From Verrucomicrobiales bacterium (GTDB taxonomy: Bacteria; Verrucomicrobiota; Verrucomicrobiia; Verrucomicrobiales; DEV007): 42,696 bases of DNA. The stretch lies in assembly GCA_029213025.1 (NCBI GenBank), contig JARGOZ010000045.1:1-42696 (forward strand), read 5' to 3'. A program made the position numbers and the translations under genes. Below, in pieces: positions 1 to 7,634 of the stretch; position 1 is the first letter of the stretch, and each line of letters opens with the position of its first letter. A model generated the notes under the pieces. It was not told where the DNA came from, made no database searches, and saw only the letters and a program-made list of their open reading frames with translations.

Positions 1-536
1 ACCGGGCGGGCTACTGCGGTTGCCTCTGCTTTTTCCGGAACCGGACGGCGGGCCGGGGGATCATAGACGGTTTCGACTTTCGGAGCCTTTTTGGGGGGAT
101 CAGGGCGCTGGGCAATTTTCGGAGCCGGAGTCTCAACTGGCGGCGGCGAGGGGATTGCTTTTTTCGTCACTCTCGGCGCTTCGACCGGTTTGCTTTCCTC
201 AATGGGCGGCGGCGGAATCAACACTTTTGCTTTTTCCGGTTGTCTCGATGGAACAGGGAGTTCCTGTTCCTCTTCACGCGCGGCGGGTTCCTCCGCTTCA
301 ACTTGTGTCATCTCCGGAGAATACGAAGAGTAAGAAGGTTCCCCGGCATCTTCATTCCCTTTTCTGAAGTTAACGGAGGGAATCTTGAGCTTGGCTTCGA
401 CCGGTTTATACAAATCCGACTCGGACGATGAAGAGTGATAAAACGATCCGAAATTAACCTGTGCTTCGAGCGAGCCTGCCGAGGCGATGATTAATCCAAG
501 GAACAAAGTAATCGAGTATTTGGTCCGTATTTTCAT
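1..536 (-). CDS. Secreted Pro/Glu-rich protein, N-terminal part (runs off window)
   Basis: Reading the minus strand from an ATG at 536 gives an open frame with no stop to the window edge, so the C-terminus is missing. The start is supported by an AGGAG about 8 bases upstream. The protein begins MKIRTKYSITLFLGLIIASA, a positively charged start plus hydrophobic core typical of a signal peptide ending near SLEAQ. The rest is low complexity: a Ser-rich stretch around residues 35-40, then many Pro, Glu, Lys and Val residues with repeated PPPPIEE/PSPPPVE-like blocks. Such segments often act as periplasmic spacers or linkers. No family is recognised; the missing half may hold the functional domain. 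Its 5' leader carries the 10-bp tandem repeat. Confidence 0.75.
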   Translation of the reverse strand, partial: MKIRTKYSITLFLGLIIASAGSLEAQVNFGSFYHSSSSESDLYKPVEAKLKIPSVNFRKGNEDAGEPSYSSYSPEMTQVEAEEPAAREEEQELPVPSRQPEKAKVLIPPPPIEESKPVEAPRVTKKAIPSPPPVETPAPKIAQRPDPPKKAPKVETVYDPPARRPVPEKAEATAVARP

Positions 537-560
537 GTCAGCACTCCTGGTAAAGTTGGT

Positions 561-600
561 AGTTGTAGCTAGTTGTAGCTAGTTGTAGCTAGTTGTGGTT
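561..600. repeat. 10-bp tandem repeat (AGTTGTAGCT)n
   Basis: Three perfect head-to-tail copies of AGTTGTAGCT at 561-590 are followed by a fourth, altered copy AGTTGTGGTT. The array lies 25 bases upstream of the start codon of the secreted Pro/Glu-rich protein, in its 5' leader or promoter. A 10-bp period puts every unit on the same face of the helix and is prone to slippage, so copy number may vary between strains. Confidence 0.85.
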
Positions 601-787
601 TTTGAGGGCTTGTGTTGGCGTGAGCAATGCCATGGGAGCGGGGGCAAGGTTCCTTCAGCATTTTCACCCCACTTGGACGAATACGATTCCTTTTTCAGTC
701 ACCAATTCTGAGCAAGTGTCGGTGCTATAACGGGCCGGGGAGCGGCTAACTTATTGGAAATGAGAAAAAAATCCCGGCAGGCGCAGC

Positions 788-1354
788 CTATCGGTCGCCG
801 AAGGCGGAAAACAGCGTCAGAATCGCGGACCGGGCGGATTCCACGGGCCAGAGTTCCCTCAGGTTCTGGGCTTCTGTCACCGCTCCGGAATAAGTCAGAA
901 AAATCTGATCGGCAAGTGCTCCTGTGCCTTCCGCTTCGCCAAACTCCTGTTCCACAATGGCTTTGAAAAAATTGCGGAGAGCGGCCTTATGACTTTTGAT
1001 TTGCTCCATGACCCCTTCCGACTCGACCATGGCACAGGTATTGGAGTAGGGGCAGCCACGGAAGTCGCTTTCCATGAGGTAGCAGGACAGAGCATCGATA
1101 TACTTTCCCAGTTTTTCAGCGGGAGTCAGTGGTGCATTGATTATGCTCCTTCTCCGGTCTTCGGAAAGGTCATGGATCGTCTTCAGCCACACTTCACAGA
1201 GAGCCTCCTTTGACTCAAAATGCTGATAAAAGCTGGCCTTGGCAGTTTCCGCCTGTTTGATGATTTCGTTGATCCCGACATTAGAATAGCCTTGCTGATG
1301 GAACAGTTTTCCAGCAGCTTCCAGGATTCGTTCTCTGGCGTTTGGTTTTCCCAT
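788..1354 (-). CDS. TetR/AcrR-family transcriptional regulator
   Basis: A 188-residue protein of normal TetR length. Residues about 8-55 form the N-terminal helix-turn-helix domain: RERILEAAGKLFHQQGY, then a recognition region with AETAKASFYQHFESKEAL, a classic TetR signature. The remaining helical part is the ligand-binding/dimerisation domain and resembles the AcrR/YxaF type. AGGGG about 7 bases before the ATG supports the start. The gene is transcribed away from the following operon, with a 349-bp gap, so it could control itself and perhaps the small-protein/transglutaminase operon; this is inferred from position only. Ligand unknown. Confidence 0.92.
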   Translation of the reverse strand: MGKPNARERILEAAGKLFHQQGYSNVGINEIIKQAETAKASFYQHFESKEALCEVWLKTIHDLSEDRRRSIINAPLTPAEKLGKYIDALSCYLMESDFRGCPYSNTCAMVESEGVMEQIKSHKAALRNFFKAIVEQEFGEAEGTGALADQIFLTYSGAVTEAQNLRELWPVESARSAILTLFSAFGDR

Positions 1355-1383
1355 GAAAATGCCCCTAAATATACTCCGGGTCG

Positions 1384-1391
1384 GTTCGAAC
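1384..1391. promoter_or_regulatory. Possible TetR operator, palindrome GTTCGAAC
   Basis: A perfect 8-bp palindrome GTTCGAAC lies 30 bases upstream of the TetR start, where an autoregulatory operator would be expected. It is short and could occur by chance. Confidence 0.25.
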
Positions 1392-1703
1392 GAAAAAGGA
1401 TTTATTTTTTGGATTTTGGAATCGACGCTCGAAAGTCCTCATTGATCCTGAGAGTCAGCCAACTGCCGTAACAGCGATCCCCCCTGAAATGATTTCGAAT
1501 TGCTTGGACAATGCTAATCCCGGCACTAGGTTGAAAAGTCAGGTCGCAGTCTCACGAACTGCTCAATTTTCTAATATTACATTCGGTGCGTCGCCTTTTC
1601 TTCTTTCTACACAGCGAACACCATCTCAATTCCTGGAAAGGAATGTTTTCGTCTCCCGGTAGAAAACGGTACCCGAAATTTCATCTCAACTCACAGCAAA
1701 ATT
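1392..1703. other. Intergenic region between TetR and the transglutaminase operon
   Basis: About 310 bases without a convincing gene. The part next to the palindrome is AT-rich. I see no tRNA, riboswitch or strong terminator. It presumably holds the two divergent promoters. Confidence 0.4.
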
Positions 1704-1841
1704 ATGGGAGACAAATCACCAAAATCAAAGCAGAAGAACCAAAGTCAGAAAGACAGTAAAACTTCAGCTGCCGCAAGCGCGAAGAAACGTGAAATCGATA
1801 ATAAACAAAAACCAAAGACTACTGACTCGAAGAAAAAATAA
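1704..1841 (+). CDS. Small basic Lys/Ser/Gln-rich protein (45 aa)
   Basis: A 45-codon frame starting MGDKSPKSKQ and ending DSKKK before a TAA. It is almost entirely Lys, Gln, Ser, Asn, Asp and Ala, has no hydrophobic core and should be intrinsically disordered and positively charged. I recall very similar short proteins beginning MGDKSPKSKQ in Verrucomicrobia and relatives, annotated as hypothetical; this is from memory and not checked. Function unknown; a nucleic-acid-associated or stress role is only a guess. It ends 24 bases before the transglutaminase-like gene and may be co-transcribed with it. Confidence 0.7.
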   Translation: MGDKSPKSKQKNQSQKDSKTSAAASAKKREIDNKQKPKTTDSKKK

Positions 1842-1865
1842 CCGGTAGGTAGTTGAGGGATTCCA

Positions 1866-2729
1866 ATGCAAAGGTATAAGATTCTTCACCGCACGTACTA
1901 CAATTTCAGCGACCCGGTTAAACCTGGTCCGCACGTGTTGCTCTTGCGTCCGAGAGAAAGTTATGAGTTACGGATCGAGTCTTTCAAACTCGATATCACG
2001 CCCGCGGCTTCAGTCAAATGGCATCGGGATGTAGAGGACAATTCGGTCGCTGTCGCCGTATTTGATTCGGTTGCCAGTCAAATCGTATTTGAAAGCGAGA
2101 CGGTGATTCAGCAATACCAGCAAACACCGCTTGATTTTCTGGTCGCAGATTACGCAATCAATTACCCGTTTGACTATAGCAGGGATGATCTTTCGATCCT
2201 CACCCCTTATCTTGAAAAGCAGGGCGATTCATCTCACCGGGAGGGTGTAAAGGAATGGGTTGCGAGCCTTTGGCAAACTGGAGAGAAGATACAGACCTAT
2301 GCGCTTCTGGATCGCCTCAACAGAGACATTCGTCAGAATTTTGTCTATCAAATCCGGGAGGAACCGGGAGTCCAGTCACCTGCGAAAACAACGTCTCTTC
2401 GATCCGGTTCATGCCGGGATTTTGCGACACTTTTAATGGCTGCAGCGCAGCATCTGGGGATGGCGGCGCGTTTTGTCAGCGGGTATCTCAATACTCCTCC
2501 TTCGATTACCGATTTGGGAGCGACTCATGCCTGGGCGGAAATCTATATACCAGGCGCGGGATGGAAGGGATTCGATCCCACCAATGGCGAAGTGGTCGGC
2601 GGTAATCACATTGCTGTAGCGGTGGCACGGCTTCCCGAATCCGTACCACCGGTATCGGGATCCTATGTCGGCAACGCTGGATCTACGCTCGATGTCGGAG
2701 TTTGGGTCACCGAATTGACCTGGCCTTAG
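1866..2729 (+). CDS. Transglutaminase-like cysteine protease family protein
   Basis: A 287-residue cytoplasmic protein without signal peptide. Residues 1-90 match the bacterial transglutaminase N-terminal beta domain (YKILHRTYYNFSDPVKPGPH). The catalytic core follows: Cys in GSCRDFATLL (about residue 181), His in THAWAEIYI and Asp in WKGFDPTNGE, giving the expected Cys-His-Asp triad. GAGGGA 5 bases before the ATG supports the start. Members of this family are mostly uncharacterised and may be proteases, amidases or cross-linkers. It lies 34 bases upstream of a glycosyltransferase operon with no obvious terminator, so it is probably co-transcribed; how it relates to glycan chemistry is unknown. 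Confidence 0.88.
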   Translation: MQRYKILHRTYYNFSDPVKPGPHVLLLRPRESYELRIESFKLDITPAASVKWHRDVEDNSVAVAVFDSVASQIVFESETVIQQYQQTPLDFLVADYAINYPFDYSRDDLSILTPYLEKQGDSSHREGVKEWVASLWQTGEKIQTYALLDRLNRDIRQNFVYQIREEPGVQSPAKTTSLRSGSCRDFATLLMAAAQHLGMAARFVSGYLNTPPSITDLGATHAWAEIYIPGAGWKGFDPTNGEVVGGNHIAVAVARLPESVPPVSGSYVGNAGSTLDVGVWVTELTWP

Positions 2730-2763
2730 CAATATATAGGTAAATGTATGACTGGAGAATATC

Positions 2764-5052
2764 TTGAGTGAGTCACGGCATCCACGCCGCATAGCTTTTC
2801 TCGGTGACTATTTACCGCGTCTCTGTGGTATCGCGACTTTCACTCACGATCTATGCAACGCGGTGGCCGATGTGGCCCGGGATTCCACCTGTTTTGTCGG
2901 AGCCGTAAATGACCGGCCGGCAGGTTATCAGTATCCGCCGATGGTTCAGTTTGAGCTTCAGGAAAAGGAGCTGGATTCCTATCGCAGGGCAGCGGATTTT
3001 TTGAACTTCAGAAATACAGATGTGCTCTGTGTGCAGCATGAATTCGGTATCTATGGAGGACATGCGGGCAGCCACCTGCTGGCATTGCTCAGAGAGGTGC
3101 GAATGCCTGTGGTAGCAACTCTACATACCGTTCTTCGCAACCCGAATCCTGCTCAGCGCAAGGTTATGGAAGAGCTGGTGGAACGCTGCGACCGACTCGT
3201 AGTGATGGCGAAAAAAGGAGCTGAAATTCTGGAAGAGTCCTTCGGGGTGCCCGCGGCGAAAGTGGACATCATTAACCACGGCATTCCGGATGTGGAATTT
3301 GTGAACTCCAGCTTTTATAAAAAGCAATTCGGTGTGGAGGGCCGCCAGGTGTTGTTGACTTTCGGCCTGATCGGTCCGGGCAAAGGGATCGAGAATGCTA
3401 TCGAGGCTCTTCCGGAGATTGTAAAACGCCATCCCAATGTGGTTTATCTCATCCTCGGCGCGACCCATCCCAATCTCCTCGCGAATGAGGGCGAGCGCTA
3501 TCGTTTAAGTTTGAACCGGTTGGCAGACCGCCTCGGAGTCAAAGAGCATGTTATCTTTCACAACCGGTTTGTGTCTCTCGATGATTTAAAAGAATTCATC
3601 GGTGCTACAGATATTTACCTCACTCCCTATTTAAATGAGGAGCAGGTTACCTCCGGAACATTGGCTTACGTTTTCGGTGCGGGAAAGGCGGTAGTTTCGA
3701 CGCCCTATTGGCACGCAAAAGAGTTACTCGACGAGGGGCGGGGTGTGCTGGTCCCGTTTCGTGATCCGGGCGCGATTGCCAAAGGTGTTTGCGATCTGCT
3801 GGACGATGATACGCGGATGGAAAAAATCCGGCACGAAGCTTATGCGCTTGGTCGCGAAATGATCTGGCCGGCCGTCGCGAATCGATATATAGAGTCATTT
3901 GAAAAAGCCTGTTCTGATCGCAAAGCATCACCCCGGGCGGCTTTTGCGGAATGGACCCTCCACAGTCGACCGCATGCACTACCGCCGAGGAAGCTCGACC
4001 ATATTGTGCGGATGAGCGACGGCACGGGGATTTTTCAACACGCGATTTTTAATGTCCCGAATTTCCATGAAGGCTACTGCACTGATGACAATGCACGGGC
4101 ATTCATTTTGTGCTGCCTGCTCGATGAGTGCGGCGATCAACCACCTTCGGTCAGCCTGAACAAACTGGCGACCAACTATGTCGCGTTCCTTGCTGCGGGG
4201 CTGGATTACGAAATTGGCCGGTTCCGGAATTTTATGAGTCACGGACGGAAGTGGCTGGAGGAATTTGGTAGCGAGGACAGTCACGGACGGGCCTTGTGGG
4301 CGGCAGGGACCGGTGCCGGCCGGTCGCGCGACGAAGGGCACAGTCGACTTTCGGCGCAGCTGTTCGAGCGGGGACTCGCCTCTGTTACAGATTTTACTTC
4401 ACCGCGGGCCTGGGCTTTTACGCTACTGGGTATTCACGAATACCTGCGCCGCTTTCCCGGAGGTGAAACTACCAATGCAGTGCGAACATCGCTAACAGAT
4501 AAACTGATAGGCTGCTGGAAAAATACATCTACAGAAAATTGGCCCTGGTTTGAAGCCGAATTGACCTATGACAATGCACGCCTCAGTCAGGCTTTGATTC
4601 TCAGCGGCCAGTGGATGCCCAACTCTGAGGCCCTCGAGATCGGTCTCTCATCGCTCCGCTGGCTGGCTTCGATTCAGACAGCGCAATCCGGATGTTTCCG
4701 GCCAATCGGCAGCAACGGGTTTTACGAACGCGATGGTGCCCGGGCGGATTTTGATCAGCAACCGGTCGAGGCTCAGGCGATGGTTTCGGCCTCTCACGAA
4801 GCGTTTCGAGCGACGCGCGATGAAACCTGGAACGAAGAGGCGAAACGGGCTTTCGAATGGTTCCTCGGTCGCAATGATCTGAATCTGCCAATCTACGATT
4901 TCGCTACGGGCGGCTGCGGGGATGGACTTCATTCGGACGGCGTTAGTGAGAATCAGGGCGCTGAATCAACTCTTGCCTACCATTTGGCTCTGGCTGAAAT
5001 GAATCTCATGCAGCAATTGATCACTTTCCCCTATCCTTCCATTTCCAGGTAA
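2764..5052 (+). CDS. Two-domain GT4-type glycosyltransferase with C-terminal helical barrel-like domain
   Basis: A 762-residue protein read from a TTG start; GGAG lies 7 bases upstream, and no better start is seen. Residues about 8-385 are a GT-B fold family 4 glycosyltransferase: N-terminal acceptor half (FLGDYLPRLCGIATFTHDL, QHEFGIYGGHAG), then donor half with LTFGLIGPGKG and EEQVTSGTLAYVFGAGKAVV. Residues about 400-762 are a second domain rich in Trp, His and acidic residues (HIVRMSDGTGIFQHA, YCTDDNARAF), which I recognise as the extra domain often carried by such enzymes next to GH130 genes; an alpha/alpha-barrel fold is inferred. It is followed after 8 bases by the GH130 gene and then another GT4. 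A mannosyl donor would fit the neighbours but is not shown. Confidence 0.85.
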   Translation: MSESRHPRRIAFLGDYLPRLCGIATFTHDLCNAVADVARDSTCFVGAVNDRPAGYQYPPMVQFELQEKELDSYRRAADFLNFRNTDVLCVQHEFGIYGGHAGSHLLALLREVRMPVVATLHTVLRNPNPAQRKVMEELVERCDRLVVMAKKGAEILEESFGVPAAKVDIINHGIPDVEFVNSSFYKKQFGVEGRQVLLTFGLIGPGKGIENAIEALPEIVKRHPNVVYLILGATHPNLLANEGERYRLSLNRLADRLGVKEHVIFHNRFVSLDDLKEFIGATDIYLTPYLNEEQVTSGTLAYVFGAGKAVVSTPYWHAKELLDEGRGVLVPFRDPGAIAKGVCDLLDDDTRMEKIRHEAYALGREMIWPAVANRYIESFEKACSDRKASPRAAFAEWTLHSRPHALPPRKLDHIVRMSDGTGIFQHAIFNVPNFHEGYCTDDNARAFILCCLLDECGDQPPSVSLNKLATNYVAFLAAGLDYEIGRFRNFMSHGRKWLEEFGSEDSHGRALWAAGTGAGRSRDEGHSRLSAQLFERGLASVTDFTSPRAWAFTLLGIHEYLRRFPGGETTNAVRTSLTDKLIGCWKNTSTENWPWFEAELTYDNARLSQALILSGQWMPNSEALEIGLSSLRWLASIQTAQSGCFRPIGSNGFYERDGARADFDQQPVEAQAMVSASHEAFRATRDETWNEEAKRAFEWFLGRNDLNLPIYDFATGGCGDGLHSDGVSENQGAESTLAYHLALAEMNLMQQLITFPYPSISR

Positions 5053-5060
5053 TCGAAAAT

Positions 5061-6536
5061 TTGAACCCGATCCGAATCCACCGCCACGAGTTGACACTGC
5101 AGCCAGAGAGTTCGCGGGTTATCATCCGTCCCTTCATTCCTGATGAAAGTCTCATCACCACCATTATAGGTCGCGCTCTCGCCCTGACCGATGAAGAGGT
5201 GGAATTTCAACTTTCATCCGTTCGCCGGGAATTCAATGACCGGCATTTCGACATCGAATCGATTTTGATGCATCATTTCGGGATTGTTGAACGACATATC
5301 TTCACCCAGCGGCCCATGTCACGCGAGCGGCAATTGCTGATCGGGGCGCTCTTTTCCGGCGAATACGCACTGGAATCAGCAGCGATTTTCAACCCCTCAA
5401 TGGTTCCTCACCCGGACCAGAGCGGGCTACCCGAAGGAGCGCAGCGTTTTATTATGAGTCTTCGGGCGACGGGTGAGGGCCACATCTCATCGATCGAGTT
5501 TCGCGCCGGGACCATTTCGGCAGAAGGAAGAATTACACTCGATCCGGTTTCCCGCTTTGTCACCGAACCGGAGATCATTCCCGATCCACGATATCAAAAG
5601 CGCCGGTTTTGTATCAAGCTCCACGAAATGGATTGTGAAAATGCCCATGTCACTGCCGTCATGGCCACACTCGGAGAGCAATTTACCAGAAGTGATCTGA
5701 ACAAGAGCGTCGGCACCGTCCGGCACGAAACTGTCCCCGCGAGCCATGAATTGACGCGAACTTTGGAGAGCATCCAGTGGCTCGCTGACTCGAACTACGA
5801 GGTGCGATTTTCAGAAAAACTCGCTATCAGTGAACGGATCATTTTTCCTGTTTCACCGAATGAAACCAAAGGTATCGAGGACGCCCGGTTTGTCCGGTTC
5901 GAGGATGATGACGGTACGGTTATCTATTACGCGACCTATACAGCCTACAATGGTCACGATATCCTTCCTCAACTGATCGAGACGACAGATTTTCTTCATT
6001 TCCATATACTGACCCTCAATGGCGATGCCGTGCAAAACAAAGGAATGGCACTCTTTCCCCGTCGCATCGGCGGGCGATATGCCATGCTGTCGCGGCAGGA
6101 CAACGAAAACCTTTTCATTATGTTTTCCGACAGTCCCCACCATTGGAGCGAACCCGAAGTGATTTTGCGCCCCTGTTCCATGTGGGAGTCGGTGAAAGTA
6201 GGCAATTGTGGTTCGCCAATCGAGACGGAGTCGGGTTGGGTCGTCATCACTCACGGAGTCGGGCCGATGCGCAAGTATTGCATTGGTGCTGTGTTGCTCG
6301 ATCTCGACGATCCGACGAAAGTGATCGGTCGTCTTGCGGATCCACTGTTGTGTCCGGAGGGCAAAGAACGTGAGGGATATGTGCCGAACGTTGTCTATAG
6401 CTGCGGTTCCATGCTCCACGGGGACAGACTGATTCTACCCTTCGCTGTCAGTGACCATTCCTCTGCTGTAGCCAGTGTGAAACTGGAAGATTTGCTGTCT
6501 GCGCTGCTGCAACAGGATTCGCAACCTGTTGCCTGA
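5061..6536 (+). CDS. GH130-family mannoside phosphorylase/mannosyltransferase-like enzyme
   Basis: A 491-residue soluble protein from a TTG start, 8 bases after the preceding stop. The GH130 five-bladed propeller core begins around residue 190: GIEDARFVRFEDDDGTVIYY carries the conserved Glu-Asp-x-Arg element, and GNCGSPIETESGWVVITHGVGPM and the late VPNVVYSCG segment are also family-typical. The first 170 or so residues are an N-terminal extension, longer than in minimal GH130 enzymes. GH130 members mostly phosphorolyse beta-mannosides to mannose-1-phosphate; related enzymes (GT108) build mannan instead. With a GT4 gene on each side, either recycling or synthesis of a mannose-containing glycan is possible. 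Substrate and direction cannot be read from the sequence. Confidence 0.85.
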   Translation: MNPIRIHRHELTLQPESSRVIIRPFIPDESLITTIIGRALALTDEEVEFQLSSVRREFNDRHFDIESILMHHFGIVERHIFTQRPMSRERQLLIGALFSGEYALESAAIFNPSMVPHPDQSGLPEGAQRFIMSLRATGEGHISSIEFRAGTISAEGRITLDPVSRFVTEPEIIPDPRYQKRRFCIKLHEMDCENAHVTAVMATLGEQFTRSDLNKSVGTVRHETVPASHELTRTLESIQWLADSNYEVRFSEKLAISERIIFPVSPNETKGIEDARFVRFEDDDGTVIYYATYTAYNGHDILPQLIETTDFLHFHILTLNGDAVQNKGMALFPRRIGGRYAMLSRQDNENLFIMFSDSPHHWSEPEVILRPCSMWESVKVGNCGSPIETESGWVVITHGVGPMRKYCIGAVLLDLDDPTKVIGRLADPLLCPEGKEREGYVPNVVYSCGSMLHGDRLILPFAVSDHSSAVASVKLEDLLSALLQQDSQPVA

Positions 6537-6541
6537 GAATC

Positions 6542-7570
6542 ATGATCGAAGCATACCGCGACAAAAAAATCGCCGTTCTCTCTCCGGTGGCGTGGCGCAC
6601 TCCGCCCGTGCGCTATGGTGCCTGGGAAACCGTCGCCTCCAACATCGCTGAAGGTCTCGTCGCACGGGGGTGGGACGTCACTCTCTTCGCTACAGCCGAT
6701 TCGATTACAAAAGCCCGACTTCATGCCGTGGTGCCGAAAGGCTATGAGGAAGATCCCGGTGCCGACGCCAAAGTTGCCGAATACCTCCATCTTTCAGAAG
6801 TGTTTGAACATGCCGGTGAATTCGATCTGATCCACAGTCACTACGATTTTATGGCCCTGTGTTTCAGCGAATTGGTCGACACGCCGGTTCTCACAACCAT
6901 CCACGGATTTTCATCGCCGCAGATTATGCCGGTTTATGAAAAATACCGGGACAGCTATTTCGTTTCCATCAGCGATTCCGATCGAGCCGAAGGCTTGAAC
7001 TATCTGGCCACGGTCTACAACGGGATCGATCTTTCCCTCTATCCTCTGATAGAAGAAGGCGGAAACGATCTCATTTTTCTCGGGCGCATCCATCCCGACA
7101 AAGGACTCCATCTCGCTATCGAAGTCGCAAAGGGTAGTGGCAGGAAGTTGGAAATAGCCGGGATTATTCAGGATCAATCCTACTTCCGTGAGCAAATCGA
7201 GCCCCACCTCGATGGCGATCAAATCCGCTACATCGGTCCGGTAGACGTCGCCGGAAAAAATCGATTGTTTGCCAACGCGAGTGCGCTGCTTCATCTCAAT
7301 ACCATTCCCGAGCGGTTCGGTCTCGTTCTCGCCGAAGCCAACGCCGCCGGTGTTCCAGTCATCGCGATGGATCGCGGTTCCTGTCGCGAAGTCATCGCGG
7401 ACGGTGAGACCGGCTTCCTCGTAAATAGTACTACCGAAGCCATAGATGCTGTGAATCGGCTTTCGCTGATAGACAGGAAAAACTGCCGCCTTCGGGTCCA
7501 GACGCATTTTTCCATCGAAACAATGGTGAGCGGCTATGAGCAGGTCTACAGAAAAATCTTTGAGCAGTGA
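6542..7570 (+). CDS. GT4-family glycosyltransferase
   Basis: A 342-residue cytoplasmic GT-B glycosyltransferase starting 5 bases after the GH130 stop. The N-terminal half has PVAWRTPPVRYGAWETVASN and HSHYDFMALCF; the donor half has FLGRIHPDKGLHLAIEVAK, ERFGLVLAEANAAGVPVIA with the E-x7-E signature, and DGETGFLVN. This fits the nucleotide-sugar dependent family 4 subgroup often listed as UDP-glucose:tetrahydrobiopterin glucosyltransferase-like, but the real donor and acceptor are unknown. Together with the preceding GT4 and GH130 genes it forms a tightly packed three-gene unit. Confidence 0.92.
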   Translation: MIEAYRDKKIAVLSPVAWRTPPVRYGAWETVASNIAEGLVARGWDVTLFATADSITKARLHAVVPKGYEEDPGADAKVAEYLHLSEVFEHAGEFDLIHSHYDFMALCFSELVDTPVLTTIHGFSSPQIMPVYEKYRDSYFVSISDSDRAEGLNYLATVYNGIDLSLYPLIEEGGNDLIFLGRIHPDKGLHLAIEVAKGSGRKLEIAGIIQDQSYFREQIEPHLDGDQIRYIGPVDVAGKNRLFANASALLHLNTIPERFGLVLAEANAAGVPVIAMDRGSCREVIADGETGFLVNSTTEAIDAVNRLSLIDRKNCRLRVQTHFSIETMVSGYEQVYRKIFEQ

Positions 7571-7634
7571 TCAAATTCGCGAATGAATTTTCCCGCCGTT
7601 AGTCAAATTCGGGGTAAACTTGTCTAACTAATTC

